Shown: one piece after another, positions 1 through 6,054 of the stretch | Layout: every line of letters begins with the position of its first letter | How positions within the stretch are numbered: position 1 is the stretch's first letter | DNA from: JBFGWM01 sp041588495 | Lineage (GTDB): Bacteria; Pseudomonadota; Gammaproteobacteria; Pseudomonadales; JBFGWM01 | DNA length: 6,300 bases | Direction: 5' to 3' | Assembly: GCA_041588495.1 (NCBI GenBank) | Contig: JBFGWM010000168.1 | Coordinates: 1-6,300, forward strand | Translations under genes and position numbers: made by a program | The notes under the pieces: generated by a model | The model's input: the letters and a program-made list of their open reading frames with translations, nothing else | Told to the model about the DNA's origin: nothing | The model's database searches: none

Positions 1-365
1 GAGATGTCCGTGGTACCTTTGAACTGGTTAGCATAAACGCCGCGGTCGTAGTTCAGCTTGCTGCGATCGTCATTGGGACCGGAGTTGTCACCGCCGTTGC
101 TGCGAAAACGCTGGAACGGGGTGGCACCGCAATTCCCTGGAGAGCCCTCCCGGCAGAAACTTCTTCTGCCCTGGTAGATCGACTGATCCGCCGCCTTCTC
201 CACGCTGACGTTCACACCGTAGGTCAGCGCGTGACTGATATTCACCGCCACCTCGCCGTCAAAGAACTCCAGGTCCAGTGCCGAGGCCGACTGGCCCATC
301 AGCAGTCCCGTGGTGAGCGCCAGTCCCCGGATTCCATCGCGGAGGTGCAGCTTCGGTGCGGTCAT
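1..365 (-). CDS. DUF1302 family outer-membrane protein, N-terminal part (runs off left edge)
   Basis: An uninterrupted reading frame runs from the ATG at 363-365 to the window edge, giving 121 codons. Residues 1-29 form a Sec signal peptide: a basic start (MTAPKLHLRDGIR), a hydrophobic core (LALTTGLLMG) and an ASA-like cleavage site before LDLEFF. The mature start, with aromatic/acidic strands (LDLEFFDGEVAVNISHALTYGV), followed by a Gly/Asn/Asp-rich stretch and DRSKLNYDRGVYANQFKGT, matches my recollection of the DUF1302 N-terminus, where an 'N-Y-D-x-G ... F-K' block precedes the beta-barrel. Family members are large (about 500-600 residues or more) and are predicted outer-membrane proteins of unknown substrate, often encoded with DUF1329 proteins; that partner is not visible here. 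A Shine-Dalgarno sequence, AGGGGA, lies six bases upstream and supports this start. Two cysteines (residues 71 and 79) bracket a short loop. The family call is fairly firm; the function is unknown. Confidence 0.78.
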   Translation of the reverse strand, partial: MTAPKLHLRDGIRGLALTTGLLMGQSASALDLEFFDGEVAVNISHALTYGVNVSVEKAADQSIYQGRRSFCREGSPGNCGATPFQRFRSNGGDNSGPNDDRSKLNYDRGVYANQFKGTTDI

Positions 366-371
366 GGAGAT

Positions 372-377
372 TCCCCT
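372..377 (-). promoter_or_regulatory. Ribosome binding site of the DUF1302 gene
   Basis: On the minus strand AGGGGA lies six bases before the ATG at 363-365. This is close to ideal strength and spacing and fixes the start of the partial DUF1302 gene. Confidence 0.7.
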
Positions 378-472
378 GTACTCGCTAATCAGTGATTCTA
401 GTTATGGGTCAACACCGTTCGTCCGGCATTCCAACGCCATTCGGCGGACGATGTTTTTCCTCAGTACTAGAT

Positions 473-501
473 GGATTAGATGACCGATCGGGATACGTCA
501 A
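473..501 (-). promoter_or_regulatory. Candidate sigma70-type promoter for the DUF1302 gene
   Basis: On the minus strand TTGACG (496-501) matches five of six bases of the -35 consensus. Seventeen bases on lies TAATCC (473-478), a poor -10 match. Transcription from here would give a leader of about 100 bases carrying the CGTCCG/CGGACG inverted repeat. An alternative is the better -10-like TAGAAT at 395-400, which lacks a good -35; a TTGACC at 407-412 sits too close to it. The position fits, but the site is weakly supported. Confidence 0.25.
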
Positions 502-639
502 GAAAATCGGCGCGTATTTGCATGATTTATAAGAACTTTTCTCGAATCGTGAATCAATCGAACGAGCGTTTTACCGTTTGCGTTATTCGCGATTTTTATT
601 TTTTTCGAGCAATTGCGGGTTGTATGCACCGGGTGTAAA

Positions 640-653
640 GGGCCGAAGGGCCT
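640..653 (-). terminator. Possible weak terminator hairpin after the NUDIX gene
   Basis: The minus strand reads GGCC-CTTC-GGCC (641-652), a four-base GC stem that begins within the stop codon of the NUDIX gene. Only a short CTTT follows, with no real T-tract, so intrinsic termination would be inefficient. Read-through toward the DUF1302 gene cannot be excluded. Confidence 0.2.
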
Positions 654-1293
654 ACCTGCGCAGGCGTGGCAGCACCGGTTTCGGCATCCAGCGCCGCACG
701 CCGTGACGTCGCCCTTCGGCGAGCGCGAGCAGTTCGTCGAGCATCAGCAGGGTCAGGCCCCAGATGCGCCGTTCCTCGTAAAAGTAACAGGGCACGGGCA
801 TGCGCACGCGGCCCATGCGCCAGGTCATGCGCTTGCGATTGTTGCGGTCGGCGAAGAACGCCAGGGGAACCCAGACCAGCTCCACCACCTCGCGGTTGCG
901 CTCCCAGTCCGGGTCGCTGTCGAGGCGGAATGCCCACGGCGTGACCACCATCGGCGAGAATTTTTCGTGACGTCGCGTGACCACGTCGGAAAGCCTTCCG
1001 AGCACGCTGCCATGGGCCTCGAGGTCGAGGCCGGTTTCCTCCAGGGTTTCCCGGGTGGCGCAGTGCAGCGTGTTGGCGTCGCCCTCTTCCATGCGCCCGC
1101 CGGGGAAGGACATGTGACCCGACCACGGATCACCGCGGCGTTTCGCGCGGCGCATCAGCAGGATCTCCAGGCCGTCGCTTGCGTCCTCGCGCATTACCGC
1201 CGCGACCGCGGAACGGGTCAGCCGGCGACGGCCGGGAATGCGCCGCGGCCGCACGTCCGCGATGAAACGTGCAAGGTCGTCGATGGGGATCAT
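652..1293 (-). CDS. NUDIX hydrolase, CoA pyrophosphatase (NudL/CoAse)-like
   Basis: This 213-residue protein is a probable cytoplasmic metal-dependent pyrophosphohydrolase. The Nudix signature lies at residues 65-89: GG (65-66), then RETLEETG (81-88), which supplies the metal-binding glutamates E82, E85 and E86. The box carries the extra-residue spacing typical of CoA pyrophosphatases (UPF0035), and the block just before it (LLMRRAKRRG, then SGHMSFPGG) resembles the CoA-binding motif of that group. Such enzymes split CoA into 4'-phosphopantetheine and 3',5'-ADP. The usual 'HxGQ' is instead DPWSGH (55-60), so the substrate could differ. The basic N-terminus and tail (ending VLPRLRR) are unremarkable, and the length is normal. 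The start ATG overlaps the thioesterase stop as ATGA (1290-1293) and has no clear Shine-Dalgarno sequence, so translation probably depends on the upstream gene. The NUDIX family call is certain; CoA specificity is inferred. Confidence 0.88.
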   Translation of the reverse strand: MIPIDDLARFIADVRPRRIPGRRRLTRSAVAAVMREDASDGLEILLMRRAKRRGDPWSGHMSFPGGRMEEGDANTLHCATRETLEETGLDLEAHGSVLGRLSDVVTRRHEKFSPMVVTPWAFRLDSDPDWERNREVVELVWVPLAFFADRNNRKRMTWRMGRVRMPVPCYFYEERRIWGLTLLMLDELLALAEGRRHGVRRWMPKPVLPRLRR

Positions 1294-1802
1294 TCGTCGG
1301 GGATCGGGGCCTTGTGGATTTCCGAGTAGCGCTGCTTGAGCTCGGCACGCAGCTGGCGGCGCAGTTCGGCGCCGTGCCAGCGGCGCTTCTGCTCCGAGGT
1401 TTTCGCTTCCAGGGGCGGCACCTGCACCGGCTTGCCGTCGTCACCGAGGGCCACCATGGTGAAGTAACAGCTGTTGGTGTGCCGCGGCTCATCGGTGTGG
1501 ATGTCCTCGGCGATCACCTTGATGCCGACCTCCATCGAGGTGCGCCCGGTGTAGTTCACCATGGCCAGGAACGACACCAGGTCCCCCACCCTGATCGGCT
1601 GGTTGAACATGACCTGGTCCACGGACAGGGTGACGGCGTAGTACCCCGCGTAGCGCGCGGCGCAGGAGTAGGCCACCTGGTCGAGCAGCTTGAGCAGGTT
1701 GCCGCCGTGCACGTTGCCCGAAAAGTTGGCCATGTCGGGCGTCATCAGCAGCGACATGATCAGCTCGTGCTGCCTGCCTGTGGCGGGTGTTTTCGCAGTC
1801 AT
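1290..1802 (-). CDS. Acyl-CoA thioesterase, hotdog fold (YciA/ACOT-type)
   Basis: This 170-residue cytoplasmic enzyme is predicted to hydrolyse acyl-CoA to free fatty acid and CoA. Residues 12-124 form a single hotdog (ACOT-type) domain. It has the conserved MTPDMANFSGNVHGG segment (20-34), with N30 and GG, then D41 on the central helix (LLKLLDQVAYSCAARYAG), which is the expected catalytic acidic residue. Next come a VTLSVDQVMFNQPIRVGD strand pair (57-74) and a TSMEVGIKV strand (88-96). The charged, helical C-terminal tail (about 132-170) resembles the tails of the closely similar pseudomonad-type thioesterases I recall. The start at 1802 is preferred because GGAG lies seven bases upstream and homology begins right after it. 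A longer in-frame extension to 2363 runs antisense through yihY and is not credible. The gene is the first of a two-gene unit with the NUDIX gene and is divergent from yihY. Confidence 0.9.
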   Translation of the reverse strand: MTAKTPATGRQHELIMSLLMTPDMANFSGNVHGGNLLKLLDQVAYSCAARYAGYYAVTLSVDQVMFNQPIRVGDLVSFLAMVNYTGRTSMEVGIKVIAEDIHTDEPRHTNSCYFTMVALGDDGKPVQVPPLEAKTSEQKRRWHGAELRRQLRAELKQRYSEIHKAPIPDE

Positions 1803-1839
1803 CAGAAGGCTCCGGTCCGGGACTCTGGCAATTGGGTTC

Positions 1840-1845
1840 AGTGTA
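1840..1845 (-). promoter_or_regulatory. Candidate -10 element for the thioesterase-NUDIX unit
   Basis: The minus strand reads TACACT, four of six matches to the -10 consensus, about 38 bases before the thioesterase start. The -35 position is GC-rich and poor (AAGAGC at 17-base spacing). It is reported because a promoter must lie in this 120-base divergent gap, not because the motif is strong. Confidence 0.2.
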
Positions 1846-1885
1846 GCCCGCTTCGGCCTGCCGCTCTTTCGTGCGGACCCGGTTG

Positions 1886-1891
1886 TATACT
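1886..1891 (+). promoter_or_regulatory. Candidate -10 element for the YihY gene
   Basis: TATACT matches five of six bases of the sigma70 -10 consensus and lies 31 bases before the YihY ATG, which would give a leader of roughly 25 bases. No good -35 is present (GCTCTT at 17-base spacing). It stands out as an AT-rich island in GC-rich DNA, in the divergent gap shared with the thioesterase promoter. Confidence 0.35.
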
Positions 1892-1922
1892 TGTTTGAAG
1901 CCAGGCAAGTTCGGAACAGGTA

Positions 1923-3260
1923 ATGGCAGAAGGGTTCATCGACCGGGTACGCCAGGTCCACGAGTCGATCTGGGACATCAACGCCCGCACCCTCACTCGT
2001 GGGCGCGCGCAGTTGCTCAACGCGACGCGCGTCGTGTACGCGGTCTTCCGCGATCTCGCCGACGGCCAGCTCACCCTGCGCGCCATGAGCCTGGTCTATA
2101 CCACCCTGCTCTCCATGGCGCCCCTGCTGGCCCTGAGCTTCTCGGTGCTGAAAGCCCTCGGCGCCCACAACCAGGTCAAGCCCCTGCTGTTCAACTTCCT
2201 TGCCCCGCTGGGCGACAAGGGCGTCGAGATCGGCGAGAACGTGATGATGTTCGTCGAGAACATCAAGGTCGGCGTGCTCGGCTCCGTGGGCCTCGGCCTG
2301 CTGGTGTACACCGTGATCTCGCTGATGCAGAAAATCGAGTCGTCTTTCAACTTCATCTGGCACATCAACCGCGAGCGCTCCATGGGCGAGCGCTTCCGCG
2401 ATTACCTCAGCGTGATCGTGATCGGCCCGGTGCTGATCGTCTCGGCCCTGGGCATCTCGGCATCGATGATGAGTTCCAGCGCGGTGCAGAACATCGCCGT
2501 GGTGATTCCCTACGGGCTGGACCTGGTGCTGCTGATCACCAAGCTATTGCCCTACGCCATGATCATCGCCGCGTTCACGTTCATCTACCTCTACATTCCG
2601 AACACGAAAGTGCGTCTCTACGCCGGATTCACCGGCGCGCTGGTCTCCGGGGTGCTGTGGCACACGGTGGGCATGGCGTTCGCGCGCTTCGCGGTGTCCT
2701 CGGCGAAGTATGATGCGATCTATTCCGGGTTCGCCATCATGATCCTGCTGCTGATCTGGCTGTACCTGTGCTGGCTGATTTTGCTGATCGGATCCAACGT
2801 CTCCTACTACGTGCAGCACCCCACCCGCGCGCAGATCGTGCGGGGGCAGTTCCACCTCAATAACCGGGAAAAGGAACAACTGGCCCTGACCATCATGCTG
2901 CTGGTGTGCATGAACCATGTACGCGGCCGGCAGGCCTGGAGCACCGATGAACTGACCCTGCGCATCGGGGTCACCGGCGAGGCCATCGACTATGTCCTCG
3001 ACCAGATGGAGAAACTCAGGCTGGTCGCGGCGCTGGCCGGGGAACCGACCCGCTTCGTACCGGGGCGTGACCCGGAGACCATTTCGGTGGCCGAGTTTTT
3101 CGGCCTCTTAAGGCGTGCTGAAAAGTCCCTGCGCATCGAGGAAGGCCGGGAGGCCTCCGCCGAGTCCGAGGCGGCCATCGCCCTGTCCCGCGTGGATTCC
3201 GCCCTGGACGAACTGTGGCGCGAACAATCCCTGAAAGACCTCGCCCTGCAGGTGGAGTGA
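1923..3260 (+). CDS. yihY: YihY/virulence factor BrkB family inner-membrane protein (UPF0761)
   Basis: This 445-residue integral inner-membrane protein belongs to a family of unknown function; E. coli YihY was once mistaken for RNase BN. About six hydrophobic segments are visible: 52-75, 115-135, 162-182, 198-224, 232-256 and 268-294. Family hallmarks are RAMSLVYTTLLSMAPLLALS (residues 53-72), the polar F-x-F-I-W loop near 142-146, and the Y-D-A-I-Y-S-G-F ... L-L-I-W-L-Y-L-C-W segment (263-284), followed by the L-I-G-S-N motif. Residues about 300-445 are a soluble tail. It includes a winged-helix-like part (about 316-380, with TDELTLRIGVTGEAIDYVLD) and an acidic helical end, as in the long forms of the family. 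GGAACAGG upstream of ATG 1923 serves as a loose Shine-Dalgarno sequence. The gene stands alone on the plus strand, divergent from the thioesterase and convergent with the DUF748 gene. The family call is secure; a transport role is only suspected. Confidence 0.92.
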   Translation: MAEGFIDRVRQVHESIWDINARTLTRGRAQLLNATRVVYAVFRDLADGQLTLRAMSLVYTTLLSMAPLLALSFSVLKALGAHNQVKPLLFNFLAPLGDKGVEIGENVMMFVENIKVGVLGSVGLGLLVYTVISLMQKIESSFNFIWHINRERSMGERFRDYLSVIVIGPVLIVSALGISASMMSSSAVQNIAVVIPYGLDLVLLITKLLPYAMIIAAFTFIYLYIPNTKVRLYAGFTGALVSGVLWHTVGMAFARFAVSSAKYDAIYSGFAIMILLLIWLYLCWLILLIGSNVSYYVQHPTRAQIVRGQFHLNNREKEQLALTIMLLVCMNHVRGRQAWSTDELTLRIGVTGEAIDYVLDQMEKLRLVAALAGEPTRFVPGRDPETISVAEFFGLLRRAEKSLRIEEGREASAESEAAIALSRVDSALDELWREQSLKDLALQVE

Positions 3261-3280
3261 CTCGCGGCTCCGCACCGGAC

Positions 3281-3309
3281 CGGGCCCGCAGCCCGTAGAC
3301 TGGCCAGTC
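3281..3309. terminator. Hairpins in the convergent yihY/DUF748 junction, possible terminator
   Basis: The 55 bases between the two convergent stop codons hold CGGGC-ccgca-GCCCG (3281-3295, five-base stem) and a perfect 12-base palindrome GACTGGCCAGTC (3298-3309). Neither is followed by a T-tract on either strand, so classical intrinsic termination is not evident. The location fits a shared terminator or roadblock for converging transcripts. Confidence 0.25.
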
Positions 3310-3315
3310 CTCGCC

Positions 3316-6054
3316 TCAGATCTCGACGCGCACCATGGGCTCGGCATCGGCCCCGGTTTCCAGCTTCGGATTACAGCTGAACAGGCGATCGGCGGGAACC
3401 TTGCGTTCGGCCAGCAGTTTCCTGACCGCGTTGGCCCGCGCGGCGGCCAGTTCCAGCACCGGCGACTCCCCCTCGAAAGGTTTCCCCGCGGCCTGCAGAG
3501 CACCGCGATCGGCCTCGGTGGCGATGCCGCAGAGGGTCACGCGCATTTCGGGGCGCTCACCCATCATGCCGGCGATCCGCTCGACGTAGGCAAGCGGGTC
3601 CGCATCCAGTTCCGCGCTACCCGCCGCGAAACGGATCGGCTCGAGTCGCATGGCGAGCTTCTTTCCCGCCTCGGTCGCCACTTCCGCCAGGGTGATCAGC
3701 GTCCCGTAGGGCTGCAGTGCGTGTTTCACGTAGGTGAACGCGGCCTTGCGCATGGCCTTGCCGAGGGCCGTGTTGATCGCGTCCTGGATGCTGATCTCCG
3801 GGTTCTGCAGGTCACCGCTGACCGGCAGGTCCAGCTTGATGTTGCCGCGCTTGTCACGCAGCAGGCCGAGGGCGGAGTTGAGGGGCATGGTGATCTGCGC
3901 GGTGAGCTGTTCGGCCCGCGTGGCATCTTTCTTGGTCAGTTCCAGCTTGCGGATCTTGACCTCGTTGTCGCCATCCAGCTTCCCGGCATCGATCTTCACC
4001 TGGGACTCGATGTCGATCTGACCCGTGTTCAGTGCGTACCCGATGGTCTGCACGCTGTACGGCGTGAGCGGCGGCATCTCGATGTTGTACAGATTGGTGA
4101 CGATCTGGCCCGACAGGGGATCCCGGTTCAGGAACACGTGGCCCGAACTGTTCACCTTGCCCCGCCCGTCGAGCACGCCCGTCACCTGGAAGGTCGTCCT
4201 CGCGTCCGGGTCGCCGCTGTCGAACTGCTCGATGCGCGCCTCCTCGATCAGCAGTTCCGAGCGGAAGCGCGGGGTCACCGCCGCATCCGCGAAGCGCACG
4301 CGGCTCTGGTCCGACAGGGTCGCACGGGCCACCCGGATGCGCATGGGCTCCGCTGCGGCCTCCGGCTCCTGCGAGACTCCGGGCTCGCCGGTTTCCGGTA
4401 CTGGCGCGGACGGCGGCATGGCGGCGGGTTCCGCGTCCGTGGAATCCGCGTCCGCTCCGCTCTCCAGGAGTTCCAGGTAGGCCCAGCGACCGTCCGCGCC
4501 ACGGCGCAGGTCGAGCAATGCCGCCGCAACCTGCACGGCGCCGATGGACAGCGCGCGGCCCTCGAGGCCCAGGTCGGCCACGGTCAGGGAATCGGAGCGG
4601 AACAGCTGGCCGCTGCCGCCGTTGTCGTCCGCGGGCTCCGCAACGGTTTCCGCCTGCGCCGCAATTTCGCTCAGCGCAAGGGGCTGGCTGACGAGGACGG
4701 ATGCGACCCGCACCGAGTCCACGCCTCCCACTTCGATGCCGGCGACCGTGGCCGACGCTGCCTCGAACAGGCGCACGCCGGCGCCGGTATCGGAAGCCTG
4801 CAGGCCGGCGGCCTGCAGGTCACCCTTCACATCAATGCGCGGCGCTTCGGAGCCGAGACCCAGGCCCACCGCACCTTTCCAGTCAGCGCTGGCAAGACGC
4901 ACCTCGTAGCTTTCGCGACGCACCCCGGCACCCCCGAGCAGCAGACCGCCGTTCACCGAGATGTCCGTGCGTCCGTCGGCAAGTTCCACGGTGGCGTTGC
5001 CCTCCCAACCGAACCGGTCGAGCCGGGCCTGCACCGCAGCCTCCTCCGCAGAAACTTCCAGGGGGGTGGCCTCGAGATTGCCGCTGGCCGCCACGCTGGT
5101 CGGACCCTGCTCCGGCACTTCGACGGCAACCCGCCCGTTCCACTGCAGGCCACCCCGCACGCGGTTACCACCGGCATCGTCCAGGCGCAGGCCCGCCACG
5201 CCCAGTGCACCCTCGGGCACGATGCGCAACTTCCCGCCACCGGTCTCGAGCTCGATGCGCAGATCGGCTGACAACCGCCCGCCAAGCCCGCGAACCGCGT
5301 CTCCCGCGAATACCGCAAAGGGGGCGAGCGCGAAGTTGCTTACCGCCACCTCGACGGCGACACGACGCGCCTCGCTGAACAGGTCGGCGAGGCCGCTGAC
5401 CTCCAGAGGTGCGCCATTGATGTGGCTTTCCAGGTTGAAACGGAAATCCTCTCCCGGCCGCCACGTGGCGAGGTCACGCAGGTTGAGTTCGGCGACCTGC
5501 CAGTCCGCGTCAAAATCAGGCATCTCGACCCGGAAGCGGCTCCCGTTGACGCGCAACACGGCAATACCGATACCCCAGGGCTCCGCGTCCGGCGCCGGTT
5601 CATCCGGATCGGGCGAAGGTTGCGGCAGGCGCACACCGACCCGGGGCGGATCCTCCGCGGGCAGCTGGGCCACCACCGACGCCCCGGACAGGCGCACCTC
5701 GCGCAACTGCACCCGGCGCTCGAACAGGGGCCGCCAGTCGATATCGGCAGACAGTTCCGCAATCGACAACGCCGGATGCCCGGACTCGCGCACGTGCAGG
5801 CCGTAGACGCCGACGCGTCCCGCGACGAGATCCAGGCGTACCCGCCCCACGCGCACCTCGTCGGCGCCCTGGGACTCGAACCAGCGCGCGACGCCGTATT
5901 CCAGGGCCGGGGGCACCGCCCACAGGAACAGCGCGACGACCACCAGGACACCGAGCAGAAGGCCTTTCCAGCGCGCACGGGGCGGCCCCGGCGGCACCAT
6001 GTCCGGCGCCTTCGGCGTCACCACGTGAACTTCGTTCTCCTCGCGCTCGCTCAT
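3316..6054 (-). CDS. DUF748/AsmA-like membrane-anchored periplasmic protein with OmpA-like C-terminus
   Basis: This 912-residue protein has a short cytosolic N-terminus (1-29, charged then Pro-rich), one transmembrane anchor (about 31-47, GLLLGVLVVVALFLWAV) and a long periplasmic part of repeated beta-rich segments. The N-terminal module (about 66-240: RVRLDLVAGRVGVYGLHV, then SIAELSADIDWRPLFER and LREVRLSGASVVA) is the AsmA/TamB-like pattern of DUF748. A second module (about 570-770) ends in SGDLQNPEISIQDAINTALGK, the usual AsmA-type end. Residues 805-912 (IRFAAGSAELDADP, then LCGIATEADRGAL and a repeated-helix tail) are OmpA-like, as in other DUF748 proteins. Acidic/Pro-rich linkers lie at 144-160 and 531-570. 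The start at 6054 is chosen over the longer frame to 6168 because GAGGGA lies just upstream and the extension overlaps the permease gene. Relatives are thought to bridge the envelope or influence outer-membrane lipid traffic; its exact role is unknown. Confidence 0.85.
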   Translation of the reverse strand: MSEREENEVHVVTPKAPDMVPPGPPRARWKGLLLGVLVVVALFLWAVPPALEYGVARWFESQGADEVRVGRVRLDLVAGRVGVYGLHVRESGHPALSIAELSADIDWRPLFERRVQLREVRLSGASVVAQLPAEDPPRVGVRLPQPSPDPDEPAPDAEPWGIGIAVLRVNGSRFRVEMPDFDADWQVAELNLRDLATWRPGEDFRFNLESHINGAPLEVSGLADLFSEARRVAVEVAVSNFALAPFAVFAGDAVRGLGGRLSADLRIELETGGGKLRIVPEGALGVAGLRLDDAGGNRVRGGLQWNGRVAVEVPEQGPTSVAASGNLEATPLEVSAEEAAVQARLDRFGWEGNATVELADGRTDISVNGGLLLGGAGVRRESYEVRLASADWKGAVGLGLGSEAPRIDVKGDLQAAGLQASDTGAGVRLFEAASATVAGIEVGGVDSVRVASVLVSQPLALSEIAAQAETVAEPADDNGGSGQLFRSDSLTVADLGLEGRALSIGAVQVAAALLDLRRGADGRWAYLELLESGADADSTDAEPAAMPPSAPVPETGEPGVSQEPEAAAEPMRIRVARATLSDQSRVRFADAAVTPRFRSELLIEEARIEQFDSGDPDARTTFQVTGVLDGRGKVNSSGHVFLNRDPLSGQIVTNLYNIEMPPLTPYSVQTIGYALNTGQIDIESQVKIDAGKLDGDNEVKIRKLELTKKDATRAEQLTAQITMPLNSALGLLRDKRGNIKLDLPVSGDLQNPEISIQDAINTALGKAMRKAAFTYVKHALQPYGTLITLAEVATEAGKKLAMRLEPIRFAAGSAELDADPLAYVERIAGMMGERPEMRVTLCGIATEADRGALQAAGKPFEGESPVLELAAARANAVRKLLAERKVPADRLFSCNPKLETGADAEPMVRVEI
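4797..4819. repeat. Perfect 10-bp inverted repeat with 3-base loop inside the DUF748 gene
   Basis: The arms are CCTGCAGGCC (4797-4806) and GGCCTGCAGG (4810-4819), separated by GGC. Each arm also contains the palindrome CCTGCAGG. On the coding strand it encodes the repeated peptide LQAAGLQA (residues 413-420), so it may just reflect duplicated codons, but the mRNA would form a very stable hairpin. Confidence 0.75.

Larger units (their letters stand above)
366..651. other. AT-rich intergenic region between the NUDIX and DUF1302 genes
   Basis: No credible gene lies in these 286 bases. Composition shifts sharply: about 450-610 is AT-rich, with runs such as the T-rich tract at 593-605, while the flanking genes are very GC-rich. 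Visible elements are candidate minus-strand promoter motifs (see the promoter entry and a TAGAAT hexamer at 395-400, minus, 29 bases before the DUF1302 start). There is also a six-base inverted repeat, CGTCCG/CGGACG (420-425 and 445-450, 19-base loop), and a tandem TAGATG pair at 468-473 and 477-482. The region most likely carries the control of the DUF1302 gene; none of the elements is proven. Confidence 0.5.

Noticed and set aside
593..605. T-rich tract read as a plus-strand intrinsic terminator
   Set aside because: No GC-rich hairpin precedes it and no plus-strand gene lies upstream in the window.
613..1329. A 238-codon plus-strand frame over the NUDIX gene
   Set aside because: Antisense to a gene with an intact Nudix box; the composition is that of a shadow frame and there is no Shine-Dalgarno sequence or family match.
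1803..2363. An N-terminal extension of the thioesterase to 357 residues
   Set aside because: The extra 187 residues run antisense through the yihY start and are low-complexity His/Glu/Gln-rich; homology and a Shine-Dalgarno sequence place the start at 1802.
3721..5271. A 516-codon open frame on the plus strand
   Set aside because: It lies wholly antisense to the DUF748 gene, its product has no recognisable domain and is rich in His/Arg/Gly as expected from reversed GC-rich codons.
4961..5806. A 281-codon plus-strand Ser/Arg-rich frame
   Set aside because: Antisense shadow of the DUF748 gene with no coding signature.
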